From positions 16,974,951 to 17,038,950 of the forward strand of contig OX637395.1 in the NCBI GenBank assembly GCA_951799425.1: a DNA stretch of 64,000 nt, in the 5' to 3' direction. Both the position numbers and the translations under genes were made by a program. This stretch comes from Ilex aquifolium. Taxonomy: Eukaryota; Streptophyta; Magnoliopsida; Aquifoliales; Aquifoliaceae. Under the pieces are notes generated by a model. It did no database searches and was not told the origin of the DNA. It saw only the letters and a program-made list of their open reading frames with translations. Positions 41,388-53,364 of the stretch are shown here, piece by piece (the stretch's first letter is position 1; each line of letters opens with the position of its first letter).

Positions 41388-43302
41388 CTACAAACCACTC
41401 AGTCGCATCAGGTGGAATCGCATGGCCCTAACCTTCCACACTAGATCATTTAAATACGTGTTCTTAGAAGTTGTGTTGAAATTACTTTGTACATGCCTAA
41501 GACAGAAATAGTGATAAGCGTATAGCACATTCCACCCAGAATCAACTTGCTTAACCGCTGAGATTCTACCTTTATGTCGATCTGATATTAAGCATATACC
41601 AGCTCTATTCAACATAACAGATTGGCCTACATGATATAGGAACCAACCCCAACTTTCACAAGTCTCCTCATGAACAAACGCAAATACCAGAAGAAAAATT
41701 TATTTCTGAGCGTCAATACCAGTAGCAATCAGAAGCTTATGCTTATACTTGTCATTTACAAATATGCCATTAATGCTAATTACAAGCTGACAATGAAAAA
41801 ATTTATCAATCGAAGCTTTAAAAGCCCAGAACACTTTGCTAAATATGTCGAAGGTGGGAGCACGAGCTTCGTACTACCATCTTATAATCGTCCTGGGGTT
41901 GTATTTTACAAGATCACCCATAAACTTGGGCAAGATATTGTAAGAACTATCCCAGTCACCGAAAACCTTTGCTATGGTCTTATTCTTCGCATTCCACGCC
42001 TTCTTGTACATTTTCAAATATAGATATTCTTTTTTCACCATTTCTATGATAATGGGAATTGTTATATTTGGTGTAACCTGAACAAACTCTCAATCCATCG
42101 AGAAATAAAGTCCGCATCAAGTTGACAGCGGTCCTGATTCAACTGTGGATAGAAACAAGTGTGAGGTCCTTCATATCTTGTGATCACAAACATTTCGTAG
42201 TTTGCCTTGATAGCCGTCCGTAGCCTCCATTTGCATCCACATTCTACATGCATCTTGCACCTCAAAACCCAACACGTTTTGTTTGTATCAACAACAACAT
42301 ATTGTTGATGCATCTTTAATGAATACAATGTCACTGCCATCTCCAACTCTTTTTTATTCCTAAACACTATACCTTTCGACAATTCAGGTCTTGTTGGATC
42401 CCATGTTTTAAATTCATGCAAATTGCAAAATTTGTCAATTTCATTTTGGGTTCCCAATTCAATATTTTGTGAACAATGCTGACTTAGGCTCGTGCATATG
42501 AACTTCACCATCGTCCTCGACAGAATTACCTATGTCATTGTCATCATCAGACTAATCAGTCAATAATTCTTCTGACAATTCTTCTTGTTCGTAATACTCA
42601 TTCCGATAGTAGCACATATTCCTTCATATGTATTATTAGCAATCTAATGCATTAAAAGTTCTTGGATGGAGTCCATTGGCGCCAACCTTGGGCTAACTGT
42701 TATCATATCCATCCGCTGGTTACCTATGGTAGGACTGTAGTGTTGCTGAGATGAGCATTCGGGAAAAGTACTAGACTCTATTTCTGACTGTGCATGTTTA
42801 TACCAATTGTATTCTTCCATACACTACATCGTTACAGGGGTGTAATAATCATCCATCATTGCTGAAGGGCCAACCATGGGATATACGGTTGTTGGCTGAG
42901 TAGGGAAGCGTGTGGACCACCATCAGACCAACCATCCTGACTTCCTCCAATGTCATCGGACCTAGCCTATTCACTCACATACAAATCCACTTTGTTGACA
43001 CATTGATTGTCAAATATAACATCCATCATTGCCTCCACACCATTGTTGTCAACAACTTCTAATTCCATATATGTAAAGATGTTAGTTTCCAATGCAGTAA
43101 GAAATCTATAGATGAGCTTAAAGTTCTATTTATTCCTATCTATCCTCATCACATCATGCAACCTATCTACCAAATCCGAGTGACTTGTGTCATGAGCTAC
43201 CTTTATCACACCCTTATAACCATTATCATACCCTAAAACATCATCGTTTTTACTAATCTTACCACCCCAATAAACTATCACAGATGCACTTCTTCTAGCC
43301 AT
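41388..43302 (-). pseudogene. MULE transposase (MURA-type) pseudogene
   Basis: Start at ATG 43302 (MARRSASVIVYWGG). After a poorly kept N-terminal part comes the MuDR DNA-binding region (42062-42511): GIVFRNKKELEMAVTLYSLK, CGCKWRLRTA and FVITRYEGPHTC. After one frameshift near 42085 the DDE-fold region follows: FWAFKASIDKFFHCQLVISI, then KYKHKLLIATGIDAQK, FAFVHEETCESWGWFLYHVG, GICLISDRHKG and HYFCLRHVQSNF. Stops lie at about 41866 and 41695. The first catalytic Asp of the usual ISIDG motif is Asn here (ISING); the second (SDRHKG) is kept. The C-terminal third, with the third acidic residue and SWIM finger, is lost or unrecognisable. Confidence 0.88.
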
Positions 43303-44499
43303 TCATAACAATTCTATAATAAAGACATCAAAAGTAACATTAGATATCGTTGACGTGTAAAAATTCAATTATATATATTGTTACTCGAACTAACACTAAG
43401 CCACAGACGTTAGGTTAGGTTAATTTCACCATTGAAACTTTTGCACCTTATGCAAAATCCTAGCCATACTGAGTAAAAATAGAAACAAAAATACCTTCTA
43501 AACAAGTGATAGAAACAGAAAATGAAAGATATTCCGAAAAGTATGGAAGTAACAAAAGATGTTCTGATAACCAATTATGAACAATTAATTTAACAAAAAC
43601 TAAGAACAAATTTGCATCAAAGTTGTCTCAATCAAATTTACACCCACTCAGTAGAAACAACTTCAAAGCCAATACTTCCCCACAATAAACTTCAGAGACA
43701 GAAAAAATAACGATAGTGAACCTACTCACCCATAATTTGTAACAATTCAAAAGCACCTCATCCTCAATTTACCAAATTCAGAAGAGGTAAAACTCAAAGA
43801 CAAAGAATACAATACTCGGCTGGACCTTGTTTATTCTGTCAAGGGGTTCCTCATATGTTTCGGTTCAATAAACTCAATTTATTTATTTATTTTTCGATGG
43901 GTGGAAGGGCTACAAGAATTTCTGGAAAAAATAATAATTTAAGAACCATTAAATGCATAATTAAACAGAGAACAACAGCTAGGTTCATAACATATTTGAT
44001 TTGTTTTCTCCTCTTGTCTACTCTGTATGTAGGGATTACAAAAAAAAAAAAATTGTTCATTCTAAGTGCCCTGAACTTTGATTCTATCTCTTTGTTCATT
44101 CTTGGATCTCTTCATTCATTCTATCTATTTGTGCACTTGTGGACTGATAAGTAATACTCAAAGCAGAATGAGAGAGAGACAAAGAGACAAAGAGAGAGAG
44201 AGAGAGAAAAATACCGTCAGTGGGTCACCGGAGTTGTGGTCAAAACTCGTCGAAGGAGAGGGACACAGAGAGAGACACACACAGAAATATTTGTGAAATC
44301 CTTTTCCGGACTGGTCTTCATCGGAGGTAGGCGCCTGCGCCGGATTTGTCTTCGTCGAAGAAGTGGAGTGGAGAGGGTAACTGGAGAGAGGGTACGGGTG
44401 ATTAGGGATTTTTTGATTTAGAAGACTTAGGGCTTTTGTGATTTGGGAAAGTGGCTTTTAATTTTATTTGCCTAAAGCAACATTTGCAATGACAATTTT

Positions 44500-44735
44500 A
44501 AAAACGTCATTTAGAATGACGTTTTATGCCAATAGTTTGTGAGAAGCTGTTGTTTATGCCCTAACTCCGTTAGGAAACCATGTATTTTCAAAATGAATAA
44601 TAAATCGTCATTTTAAATAACGATTTTAAAGATGTCATTTTCAATTATGCTTTTATAATTTTATGCAGTTTGAAAACATCATTTGGAATGACATTTTTAC
44701 CCAAGAAGACGTCATTTGAAATGACGTGTTTAGGA
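44500..44735. repeat. Right TIR palindrome series CGTCATTTNNAATGACG
   Basis: Five units including two perfect palindromic cases, CGTCATTTAGAATGACG near 44504 and CGTCATTTGAAATGACG near 44710. Mirror of the left TIR series. Confidence 0.8.
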
Positions 44736-44818
44736 AGAGACTGAGTTTGAGAAATAAGTTTAAAACTAATTGGGTTTGGGAATAAAGTTTTGGTGGGGGC
44801 TGGCTTTGGTCAAAACCT

Positions 44819-46045
44819 TGAAAATTACGATAAATATTATTTTTTCCTACAAAAATTTATCAAGTCCTATTATTTTTGTTTCATATCAATGGAATCATAT
44901 TCTTGATATTTTATTTCAATTAAGTCCTAAATTATATTATACTTAGGGTAACCCGTATCTGAAGGCATGGTGCAATATGAATAATTTTGAGAGGGATGTT
45001 GGTGACTGTTTAATGAGTCTATTTGAGATCATTGGATGAACTTATTGAAGTCTGTCTTATTCTGTATTATAGAATTATAGACTAGGGGTAACCCGTGCCT
45101 GTAGACTAGGGGTAACCCATGCCTGAAGACACGATGCAATGTGAATAGTTTTGAGAGACATGTTAGTGGCTATTGGATGAGTCTATTTGAGACTGTCGGA
45201 TGGGCTTATTGAAGTCTGCCATATTTTATACTATAAAAGCTAATTTAATTCTTACCATTTAACTATCAAAATCCTTTCATTTTTTTTTGCATTCTTAGAG
45301 CCAATTAAGAGGACAAAAATTTCTTACTTACAAAACTAATATTGAAACCCCATAAAAAAATAAAAAAAACATGCCTACCATAAACTTCATGACAAAATCC
45401 AAAGAAAGTCTACATTTTCTTTTTTTCTTATCTCAATGGGGTACCCAATCTTAAAATCTGAGACAATATTTTCTGATTATTTAATAAAATAAGAAATATT
45501 AAAAAAATTACAGCAATAATGTTTGTCGATTAATTCCACTTTAATGTTGTTATTAATTTAAATACAACTAAAATAAATTCCTAACTTAATCATTTTAAAT
45601 CCAACATAAATTAATAGACTAATTTAAAACAAACAAGATAATGTATTAATAGAATATGCAATATAATAATATTACTTTAATCAAAGTAAGAATTAACTTG
45701 TTGTAAGAAGAAAACACATCATATAGCAATTGAAAAGTCCTAAGGGAGTGCCACCGAAGTTTAACTACCAAAAAGAATGCAAAGTCACATAACAATTGAA
45801 ATGCCCTAAGAGTGTGCCATCGAGTTGACATAAGAATTCAAAAGAATGAAAGTGTTTTGCTAACTAAAAGGTATGGATAAAATTGGAATATAATTGAAAT
45901 ATGACTTAATTGAAATAACATATTAAAAATAGGATTTCATTGATATAAAACAAAAATAACAGGACTTAATGGATATAAAATAAAAATAATAGGACTTAAT
46001 GGATGTTTATAGGGAAAAGTAATACTTATTGGTAATTTTCTTTCA
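44819..46045. mobile_element. TIR element abutting the MULE
   Basis: Inverted arms of about 120 bp: left GAAAATTACGATAAATATTA and AAGTCCTATTATTTTTGTTT; right, inverted, GAAAATTACCAATAAGTATT and AAGTCCTATTATTTTTATTT. The centre is AT-rich and non-coding and holds the Helitron-like units. No duplication resolved. Confidence 0.6.
44944..45240 (-). mobile_element. Two tandem mini-Helitron-like units
   Basis: Two head-to-tail copies of about 140-150 bp share a GACAGACTTCAATAAG-like start and a GCCTTCAGGCACGGGTTACC-like end finishing in CTAG before T. A third copy of just the 3' end (GGCACGGGTTACCCCTAG) sits between them at 45085-45105. Confidence 0.5.
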
Positions 46046-46400
46046 TCGCTCAACCTTGTCCCATCTCTCATCTTTCCCCCCATTAACTATTACGTTTCTT
46101 ATATTACTCATCTAAAAAAACACTTACCAGCTTCAACTTTTTATATCAATTGTCACGCTTGAAACATTACACCTTTCATTATGATTATTACCTTCATATA
46201 TTACCCTCATTCATAGATATTGAAGTGCACATAATTATATTTTCGGACATTTTTTGCTCAAAATATATAAGATATTTAGTTTTGGGACTGTAAACCCCCA
46301 CATTCTTATCATTATATAGTAACGTAATTATGTTTTTGAAATGCTCATATATGTAGTGAGGGAAGAATGGACTATATAGGTTGTAAAAATAGAAGTTAAG
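46046..46400. other. No gene seen
   Basis: AT-rich, non-coding; probably the outer part of the LTR fragment at 46400-46962. Confidence 0.45.
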
Positions 46401-46962
46401 AAGTGTTCCAGAGTTAGAACACATTTTTTTTAGAACTTGGGTAGAAAGAATTTTAGACACTGCCTTAGTGTTTGGACCATAACTTTTTATTCTGATGTCC
46501 GTTTGATCTGAAATTTTGACAGTAGATACTAGACTTTCAGGGATACAAAAGTTTATTTCACAAAAAATTTCCAAATCAACCTCTAAATAGGCCAAAACTT
46601 CATTGGAACTTTAGCTAAAAATTGGGAGAACGTTCGAAATTGAATAGAAATTCGAACGACAGTGAGTCCCAGTACTTTGGTGTCTGCAGAGCTCTGATGG
46701 AAATGCAGAAGTACTGGGAGCAACCAACGTTCGAACGCCAAAGTGACGTTCGAACGTGAAGTAGGAAATTTCACTACTGACGTTCGAATGCCAAATGACA
46801 TTCGAACGTGAGTTACGAATTTTGAGTTTCAGATTCGTGCACAGGGGACCATTTTGCCCACTACAAATACTTAAGGACACCTCCCTTAGCTCCATTTCAA
46901 CATTTCTAACCCTAGAGAGGCTTAGAGAGGAAGAAAGAAGGGGAAAAACAAGCGATTAACGT
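46400..46962 (+). mobile_element. LTR fragment with ACGTTCGAACG palindromes
   Basis: It carries four to five TTCGAAC-centred words (46632-46812), then ACTACAAATACTTAAGG and a GA-rich leader (46910-46945), an LTR U3/R arrangement in plus orientation. It is cut off at 46962 by the truncated Tat/Athila LTR. Family not identified. Confidence 0.5.
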
Positions 46963-47868
46963 GTTTATATCAATTCGATTTTATTTAAACAATTGGAATC
47001 GAACTATGGAATTACTAATTTAAAACTAAATCTAAATTTAGAAATTAAGGATTGAATTTAATGGATAAAAGAATTTAAGATTACAACTTCCCCTAATGTT
47101 TCGTATAAATCTTTTCACTCTCTTTCCAGTTAATTGATCAAATTAAGTTGTTAACTAAGATTTCAAAATTATTTATCAAACTTCTTCCGATAGTAAGATA
47201 AACATATCTCTCCCAATTAAATTACTATATTCCTATGCAAAATAAGTTGGAATAGATTCATTAAGTTCAAACTCTCATAAAAGTTACACACGGTATATAG
47301 GTATATTCATATCCTATACACAAACTCAGCTATTCAATCTTAAGAAAAATCAACCAGATGCATGTCATCGTATTCCGATCTAAACCTAGAATTCATCTCC
47401 CAATTTCATCTAGGTTATCAAATTAATTGTTCGCCACACAATTATATATTAAAAACAAAATATGATAAACAACTTATATATGATCAATAAGAACTAGAAA
47501 CGAGAGTAGATCAATTTAACTAAATATCATGTTCGTTTGCAATCTTAATAAAAATTTAGTTCATAATGTAATTGAAAAACATCATCCTCAAATTAAACAA
47601 CATCTCAAAAAATCAAGAACTAAAAGTAAGAGAAAAGGAATGAAAATTTAGTTGCAATCTTCAATCTCTCTCTAGCCTTCAATCCCGATTTTCTTCGTGT
47701 TGCTTCCTTCAATTCTTGCCTTCAATTTTCTATCAATCCTTGGTCCTTCTTTTCTATGATATCAGCCCCCAAAATCAGTCTATCTCTATCCCAACTCAAA
47801 CCCTAGCATATATGTAGCATTAGGGTTCAATTTCGGCCCCAAAACAAGTCAGAATTCGCATCCAATTT

Positions 47869-47960
47869 AAAACAGGCGCCTAGGCGCTTAAAATCAGCGC
47901 AGGGGTGTTGACTTTCTGCCCTTCAAGCGCCTAGGCGCTGGTCCTAGCGCAGCTGCGCTG
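47869..47960. repeat. GCGCCTAGGCGC palindromes in the Tat LTR
   Basis: Two GCGCCTAGGCGC-type palindromes plus AGCGCAGCTGCGCT, in the U3 part of the LTR. Confidence 0.8.
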
Positions 47961-48173
47961 ATCCCCTTTTAAGCCTAGAGCTTCCCTTGTTGCTTAGTCT
48001 TCAAAAATCCAACACTTAGGCTCCCAAATGACATTGTTTCCTTCCAAATGATAATTCATACAAAATAACATTAAAACACACAAAACAAATAAAAAGGAAC
48101 ATAAAATACTTGAAAACTTGCAATTTCACCAAGCCAAGAATACTCAATTCGTAGGTATAAAACTCACTCATCA

Positions 48174-49873
48174 AATACCCCAAAACTTAAATATTTGTTT
48201 GTCCTCAAGCAAAATACTAAGAACAAAACTATAAAAAATTAACCCTAACAACCAACTACTCAAACAATGGATCAATATGAATATGAATAATGGCCCCAAA
48301 AGTTACTACAAATATAATTCACGGGAAACTTCAAAACAGTGCTAAGTCTAACAATTCAATATACTCCTTACTTTTACCTCCGCTCATGACCCTTTAAATA
48401 CATGTACATATCCGAACTGTTCAAACTAGTCATCACTCAGATACATTTACGTAATCAAGCGCTCCATAGGAGATATTCAATATCAACTCCATGAACTTAC
48501 GTTTCACATAAACCTCTACTAATTAAGGCAAAACATATAACTATAAGGTACAAAGATTTTTTTTTTCTCTTTTTTTTTTTCTTCTTCTTTTTCATTCATT
48601 CGGTGAGTGCATTTTATGCTCCATCTCACCTCCTATTGAACGAGTGCGTTTTACGCTCCATCTCGTTCTCAACATGTATTTATGAGTGAGTGCATTTTAC
48701 GCTCCATCTCTACTCACCACATGCCCCTTTCTTGTTTCTTGTCTTCCTATTTTTTACTCAATGTATAATTTTTCACATCAAATCAAAATAATTTTCCAAA
48801 TTTTTCTTTTTTTTTACTAACCCATCATAACCAATATTTCCCCCAAACTTATATAAATGCCTAAACTTTGCTTTGAATGATGCTTAAATAAATTTTCTAG
48901 AGTTTCGCTGATATCTCCCACAAGCACTTACCCAAATAAATTCTCTAAATGATAACTAACCAAACAGATGGATATGTGCTCATGCATGAAAGGATCATAA
49001 ACAATGTAAAACCAACTAGTATGTCAAACTACAAACTTAACATGTTCATCAATTTCCCTTGAATTGACAATTAATCCCATTTATCATTAGTCATAATCAA
49101 ATTCACTCAACTCATTGCACAAGTTGTACTAAAACATGCAATCTAAATGCATACCTAATAATGCAAACAAGAATACACCCCCAAACTTAAACTAAACATT
49201 ATCCTCAATGTATAAAGTAGGAAAAATTAAGACAGAGGACTTCCCTGAGAATAGGCTAGTTGGCATCATCGCCAGCGTCCTCGTCGTCTGCTGAATCGGG
49301 AATGTATTCAGGAAACATAGGTGGACTAGGAAACTCACGTTGCAAAGCTTAATCTTTACCCATGGAGAATGGAGAAATCTTTGGTGCTAGTTGAGACTCA
49401 TTGATGCCCATGAGAGGTAAGATTATTACATAAAAGAGGTTGAGAGATTCAAGATGATTGAATGAAATTTTGGGTGAATAAGAGTTGGGGTGTATGTATT
49501 TTTAGAGGTTTGAAATTTTTGGGAGTGGTAGGAGTTGATTTGGTGAGCTTCTTATCCAAGAATGTAGAGCTGAACTCATTTATAGTGCTAATTTTTCTTC
49601 AGGTACAAGGGCTGCTGCACTGTGGAGGCCGAGAGGAAGCTCCTAGACGCTGGTCTTTGCTTCGATCCTCGGTACCTGCAGGCTATTGACACTATAATTA
49701 AAATGCACAAACTTACTAATATCATGATTACTCCTAAAAAAAATAAATAATAAATAATAAATAATAATAAAAACTAAATTGACATAAACATAAAATCAAA
49801 ATTAAAAGCTAAACTTTGGGTTGCCTCCCAAATAACGCTTGTTTTATAGTCATCAACCTAACTACTCCCTGTT
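48174..49873 (-). other. Tat/Athila 3' non-coding region and polypurine tract
   Basis: On the minus strand the region ends with the purine-rich AAGTTTTGGGGTATT just before the LTR start TGATGAGTGAG (48173). It holds three GAGTGCRTTTTAYGCTCC units at 48603-48712 and a short broken frame near 49250-49410. No gene. Confidence 0.7.
48603..48712. repeat. Triplicated GAGTGCRTTTTAYGCTCC motif
   Basis: Three copies of GAGTGCRTTTTAYGCTCC plus ATCTC at about 48605, 48644 and 48687, spaced about 40 bp apart. Each contains GAGYGYR and its near-complement, so it can fold into a small hairpin. Confidence 0.8.
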
Positions 49874-52411
49874 TCATCCCGGGTCGGCAAGGGTAATTGA
49901 GGTCTTTTGAGGATCAATGTCGCCGCCCCAATAGTGCTTCAGTCTCTGCCCGTTCACCTTGAAAGTTCTCTTCAAATTGGCTTCCTCGACTTCAACCACT
50001 CCATGTGGGAACACCTTAGTAACAATGAATGACCCTGACCACCTTGATTTGAATTTTCCCGGGAAGAGCTTTATCCGCGAATTGAAAAGGAGTACAACTT
50101 GACTTGGCTCAAACTTCCGCTCAATGATCTTCTTGTCATGCCACATTTTTACCTTCTTTTTATATAGCTTGGTGTTCTTAAGGGGATCTGAAATACAACT
50201 TCCTACAACTACCTTATTCACTGCATCTTCCACCAAATCAACTCGAAAACATTCTTTCGCTTCATTTGGAAATTTCATAGCTGAAAATACATTGAATGTG
50301 ACCTCTTGATCTTAGACTCGCATAGTTAGCTCATTTTTCTGTACATCGATAAGTGTTCTTCCCATTGCTAAGAATGGTCACCCAAGAATAATAGGTATTT
50401 CTCTATCTTCCTCACAATCTAAGACTATGAAATCAGCTGAAAAAATGAACTTATCCACTTTAACTAGAACATCCTCAACTATGCCCCTTGGATAAGTGAG
50501 TGATCTATCCGCTAGCTACAATGTAACATTGGTAGACTTTGCTTCATTCAAACCCAATTGCTGATAAATTAAGAGCGGCATTAAGTTAATATTAGCTCCC
50601 AAGTCACACAATGTTTTCCCAAAAAACTGGCTGCCTATTGTGCATGGAATTGTAAAGCTACCCGGATCTTTGAGCTTTGGTGGTAGCTTCTTTTGAAGGA
50701 TAGCACTACACTCCTCTGTAAGTGTCACTGTCTCAAAATCACCTAGTTTTCTCTTCCTTGACAAAATTTCCTTCATAAATTTCACATAGCTAGGCATCTG
50801 CTCCAATGCATCTGCGAAAGGGATATTAATTTGGAGCTTCTTGAATACTTCCAAAAATTTTGAGAACTGCTTATCCAACTTCTTTTTTTGCAAACGTTAT
50901 GGAAACAGCACGGGAGGCACAATAGGACTCTGCTTGCCTTCATCAGAATTTACCACTGGATCTTTTTCCTTCTTTTCATGTTCCACATTCTTGCTATCTC
51001 TATCTTCATCCTTACTATCATATCCAAGTGATTGTCTTGGAGTTCCACCAACAACTTCAGATAGTTCTTTTTCGCTTCGTAATGTAATAGCCTTGCAGTG
51101 CTCCTTTCCTTCTCTCTTAGGATTGATCTCCGTATCACTAGGTAAAGTGTCTTGAGGTCGGTTGTTAATGGCATTAGCAAGCTGACCCATTTGATTTTCC
51201 AGGTTTCGAATTGATATTTCCTGAATGTTCATCCTGGTCTCATTCTGTGCTATATACCTGGAAAACAACTCCTCCAAATTTGACTTCTTTTCCTGCTGTG
51301 GTGGAGCTTGATTCTGAAAACCTGGTGGGTATGATTGTCTTGGAGCAGAGCTTTGGGCTTGATTATTATTCCATGAAAAGCCCGGATGATTCCTCCAACA
51401 AGGGTTATAATTGTTGGAATTATTGTTATATTGCTGCCTGTTGTGGTTACCAATGTATTGTACCGACTCTGGATTAATTGCACATTGATCACTCGGATAG
51501 TTCCCTGCACACAATTCACAAACAACTGCCACACTCTGAATAGGTTGCACCCCTAGAGCATCAATCTTCTTTGATAACGTAGCAATCTGTGCAGCCAATG
51601 CAGTAACTGCATCAACTTCATAAATCCCTGCTACCTTTGGTTGATTGATCCTTGTAGAGAGCCACTGATAATTGTTGGCAGCCATCATCTCCAATAACTC
51701 GTAGGCTTCATCGAAATTCTTCCCCATCAATGCCCCTCCTGCAGCTGCATCGATACTAGTTCGGGTAGCACTAAACAACTCGTTGTAGAACGTCTAAACT
51801 TGCAACCACTTAGGAATACCATGGTGATGACATTTTCGGAGTAAATCTTTAAATCGCTCCCAAGCTTCATAGAGAGTCGTAGAATTATGTTGTGTGAATG
51901 ATGTGATGTCATTCATCATCCTTGCAGTTTTAGCAAGTGGAAAGAATTTAGCTAAGAATTTTTGAGCTAAATCTGTCCATGTAGTAATAGAACCCGGCGG
52001 CAATGAATGCAACCAACTCTTTGCCTTATCACGAAGTGTGACAGGAAAAATTCGGAGTCTAATCGCATCTTCAGAAACCCCATTATACTTGAACGTGTCG
52101 CAAATCTCCAGAAAACTCACCAAATGATCGATTGGGTCGTCATTAGGCAGACCCCCAAACTGCACTGAATTTTGAATCATTTGGATGGTACCTAGCTTGA
52201 TCTCGAAACTGTTTGCTTGAATTACGGGCCTTTGAATGCTCGATTGTATTTCCGTAACAAGCGGCATAGCATAATCTCTGAGCGATTTCTATCAATCTTC
52301 AGTCATAGTTTCTTGATTATTTACTTCTTGACAATGCTTTCACAAGTTTCGGAGCCTTCTTTCGATTTCGTCTTCGTACGGTAGTAGTTCCTGACCTGTA
52401 GATCGTGTTTG
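49874..52411 (-). pseudogene. Tat/Athila gag-protease-integrase tail, one frame with stops
   Basis: Starts near 52411 (MQTRSTGQELLPYEDEIERR). Gag core at 51797-52210: FGGLPNDDPIDHL, RIFPVTLRDKAKSWL, FLAKFFP. Zinc knuckle CELCAGNYPSDQC near 51500, with Tyr where His is usual. Protease at about 50530-50650: CDLGANINLMP. Then, near 50165, a jump to the integrase C-terminus: KMWHDKKI, VLLFNSRIKLFPGKFKSRWS, FKVNGQRLKHYWGG. Everything is in a single frame; eight stop codons interrupt it (52340, 52292, 52289, 51794, 50897, 50516, 50378, 50312) but no frameshift does. Confidence 0.9.
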
Positions 52412-52521
52412 CATACAAAATTCAATAGTACTTGCGAAAATAATTAAAACAAAAAAATTAAATAAGTTTAAACTAAGATCAAATTGATTGAAATTAATAT
52501 TGAAATAATTACTAGAATAAT

Positions 52522-52539
52522 TCCCCGGCAACGGCGCCA
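52522..52539 (-). other. Primer-binding site (tRNA-Asp type)
   Basis: Minus strand TGGCGCCGTTGCCGGGGA, just inside the 5' LTR. This sequence is the well-known primer site of Athila/Tat elements. Confidence 0.88.
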
Positions 52540-53364
52540 AAAACTTGTTGTCCAAATTTGATATCGACAATTTACGGGCAAGTATACACGATCAACAAGT
52601 AATAAAGTGATAAGTAGAGTATCGTTCCCATGGAGAATTATTGCTAATAAAACTTTATATCAATTCGATTTTATTTAAACAATTGGAATTGAACTATGGA
52701 ATTACTAATTTAAAACTAAATCTAAATTTAAAAATCAAGGATTGAATTTAACGGATAAAAGAATTTAAGATTACAACTTCCCCTAATACTTCGTATAAAT
52801 CTTTTCACTCTCTTTCCAGTTAATTGATCAAATTAAGTTGTTAACTAAGACTTCAAAATTATTTATCAAACATCTTCCGATAGTAAGATAAACATATCTC
52901 TCCCAATTAAATTACTATATTCCTATGCAAAACAAGTTGGAATAGATTCATTAAGTTCAAACTCTCATAAAAGTTACACACGTCATATAGGTATATTCAT
53001 ATCCTATACACAAACCCAGCTATTCAATCCTAAGAAGAATCAATCAGACGCATGTCATCATATTCTGATCTAAACCTAGAATTCATCTCCCAATTTCATC
53101 TAGGTTATCAAATTAATTGTTGGCCACACAATTATATATTAAGCACAAAATATGATAAACAACTTATATATGATCAATAAGAACTAGAAACGAGAGTAGA
53201 TCAATTTAACTAAACATCAGGTTCCGTTGCAATCTTAATAAAAATTTAGTTCATAATGTAATTGAAAAACATCATCCTAAAATTAAACAACATCTCAAAA
53301 AATCAAGAACTAAAAGTAAGAAAAAATGAATGAAAACTTAGTTGCAATCTTCAATCTCTCTCTA

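Larger units (their letters stand above)
34793..44817 (-). mobile_element. 10-kb autonomous-type MULE (decayed)
   Basis: About 320-bp TIRs (34796-35115 and 44490-44814 inverted) share TTTTGACCAAAGCC, CCCACCAAAACTTTATT and a series of CGTCATTTNNAATGACG units. Between them lie a MURA-type transposase pseudogene (41388-43302), other decayed frames, and a nested Helitron. No clear 9-bp duplication is visible, in part because the right end abuts another TIR element. Orientation is given by the transposase. Confidence 0.8.
46963..53364 (-). mobile_element. Tat/Athila-type Ty3/gypsy element, internally deleted
   Basis: The LTR segments 46963-48173 (3' LTR, tip missing) and 52546-53364 (5' LTR, start missing) align over about 720 bp with few differences. 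The primer-binding site and polypurine tract flank an internal region with gag, protease and the integrase C-terminus only; RT, RNase H and most of integrase are deleted. Both outer ends are truncated, so no duplication is left. The GGCGCCGTTGCCGGGG primer site and GGGAGGCAACCCAA motif after pol mark this lineage. Confidence 0.9.

Noticed and set aside
50841-51155. Plus-strand protein opposite gag
   Set aside because: Antisense shadow of the Tat/Athila gag-protease frame, which has the recognised motifs.
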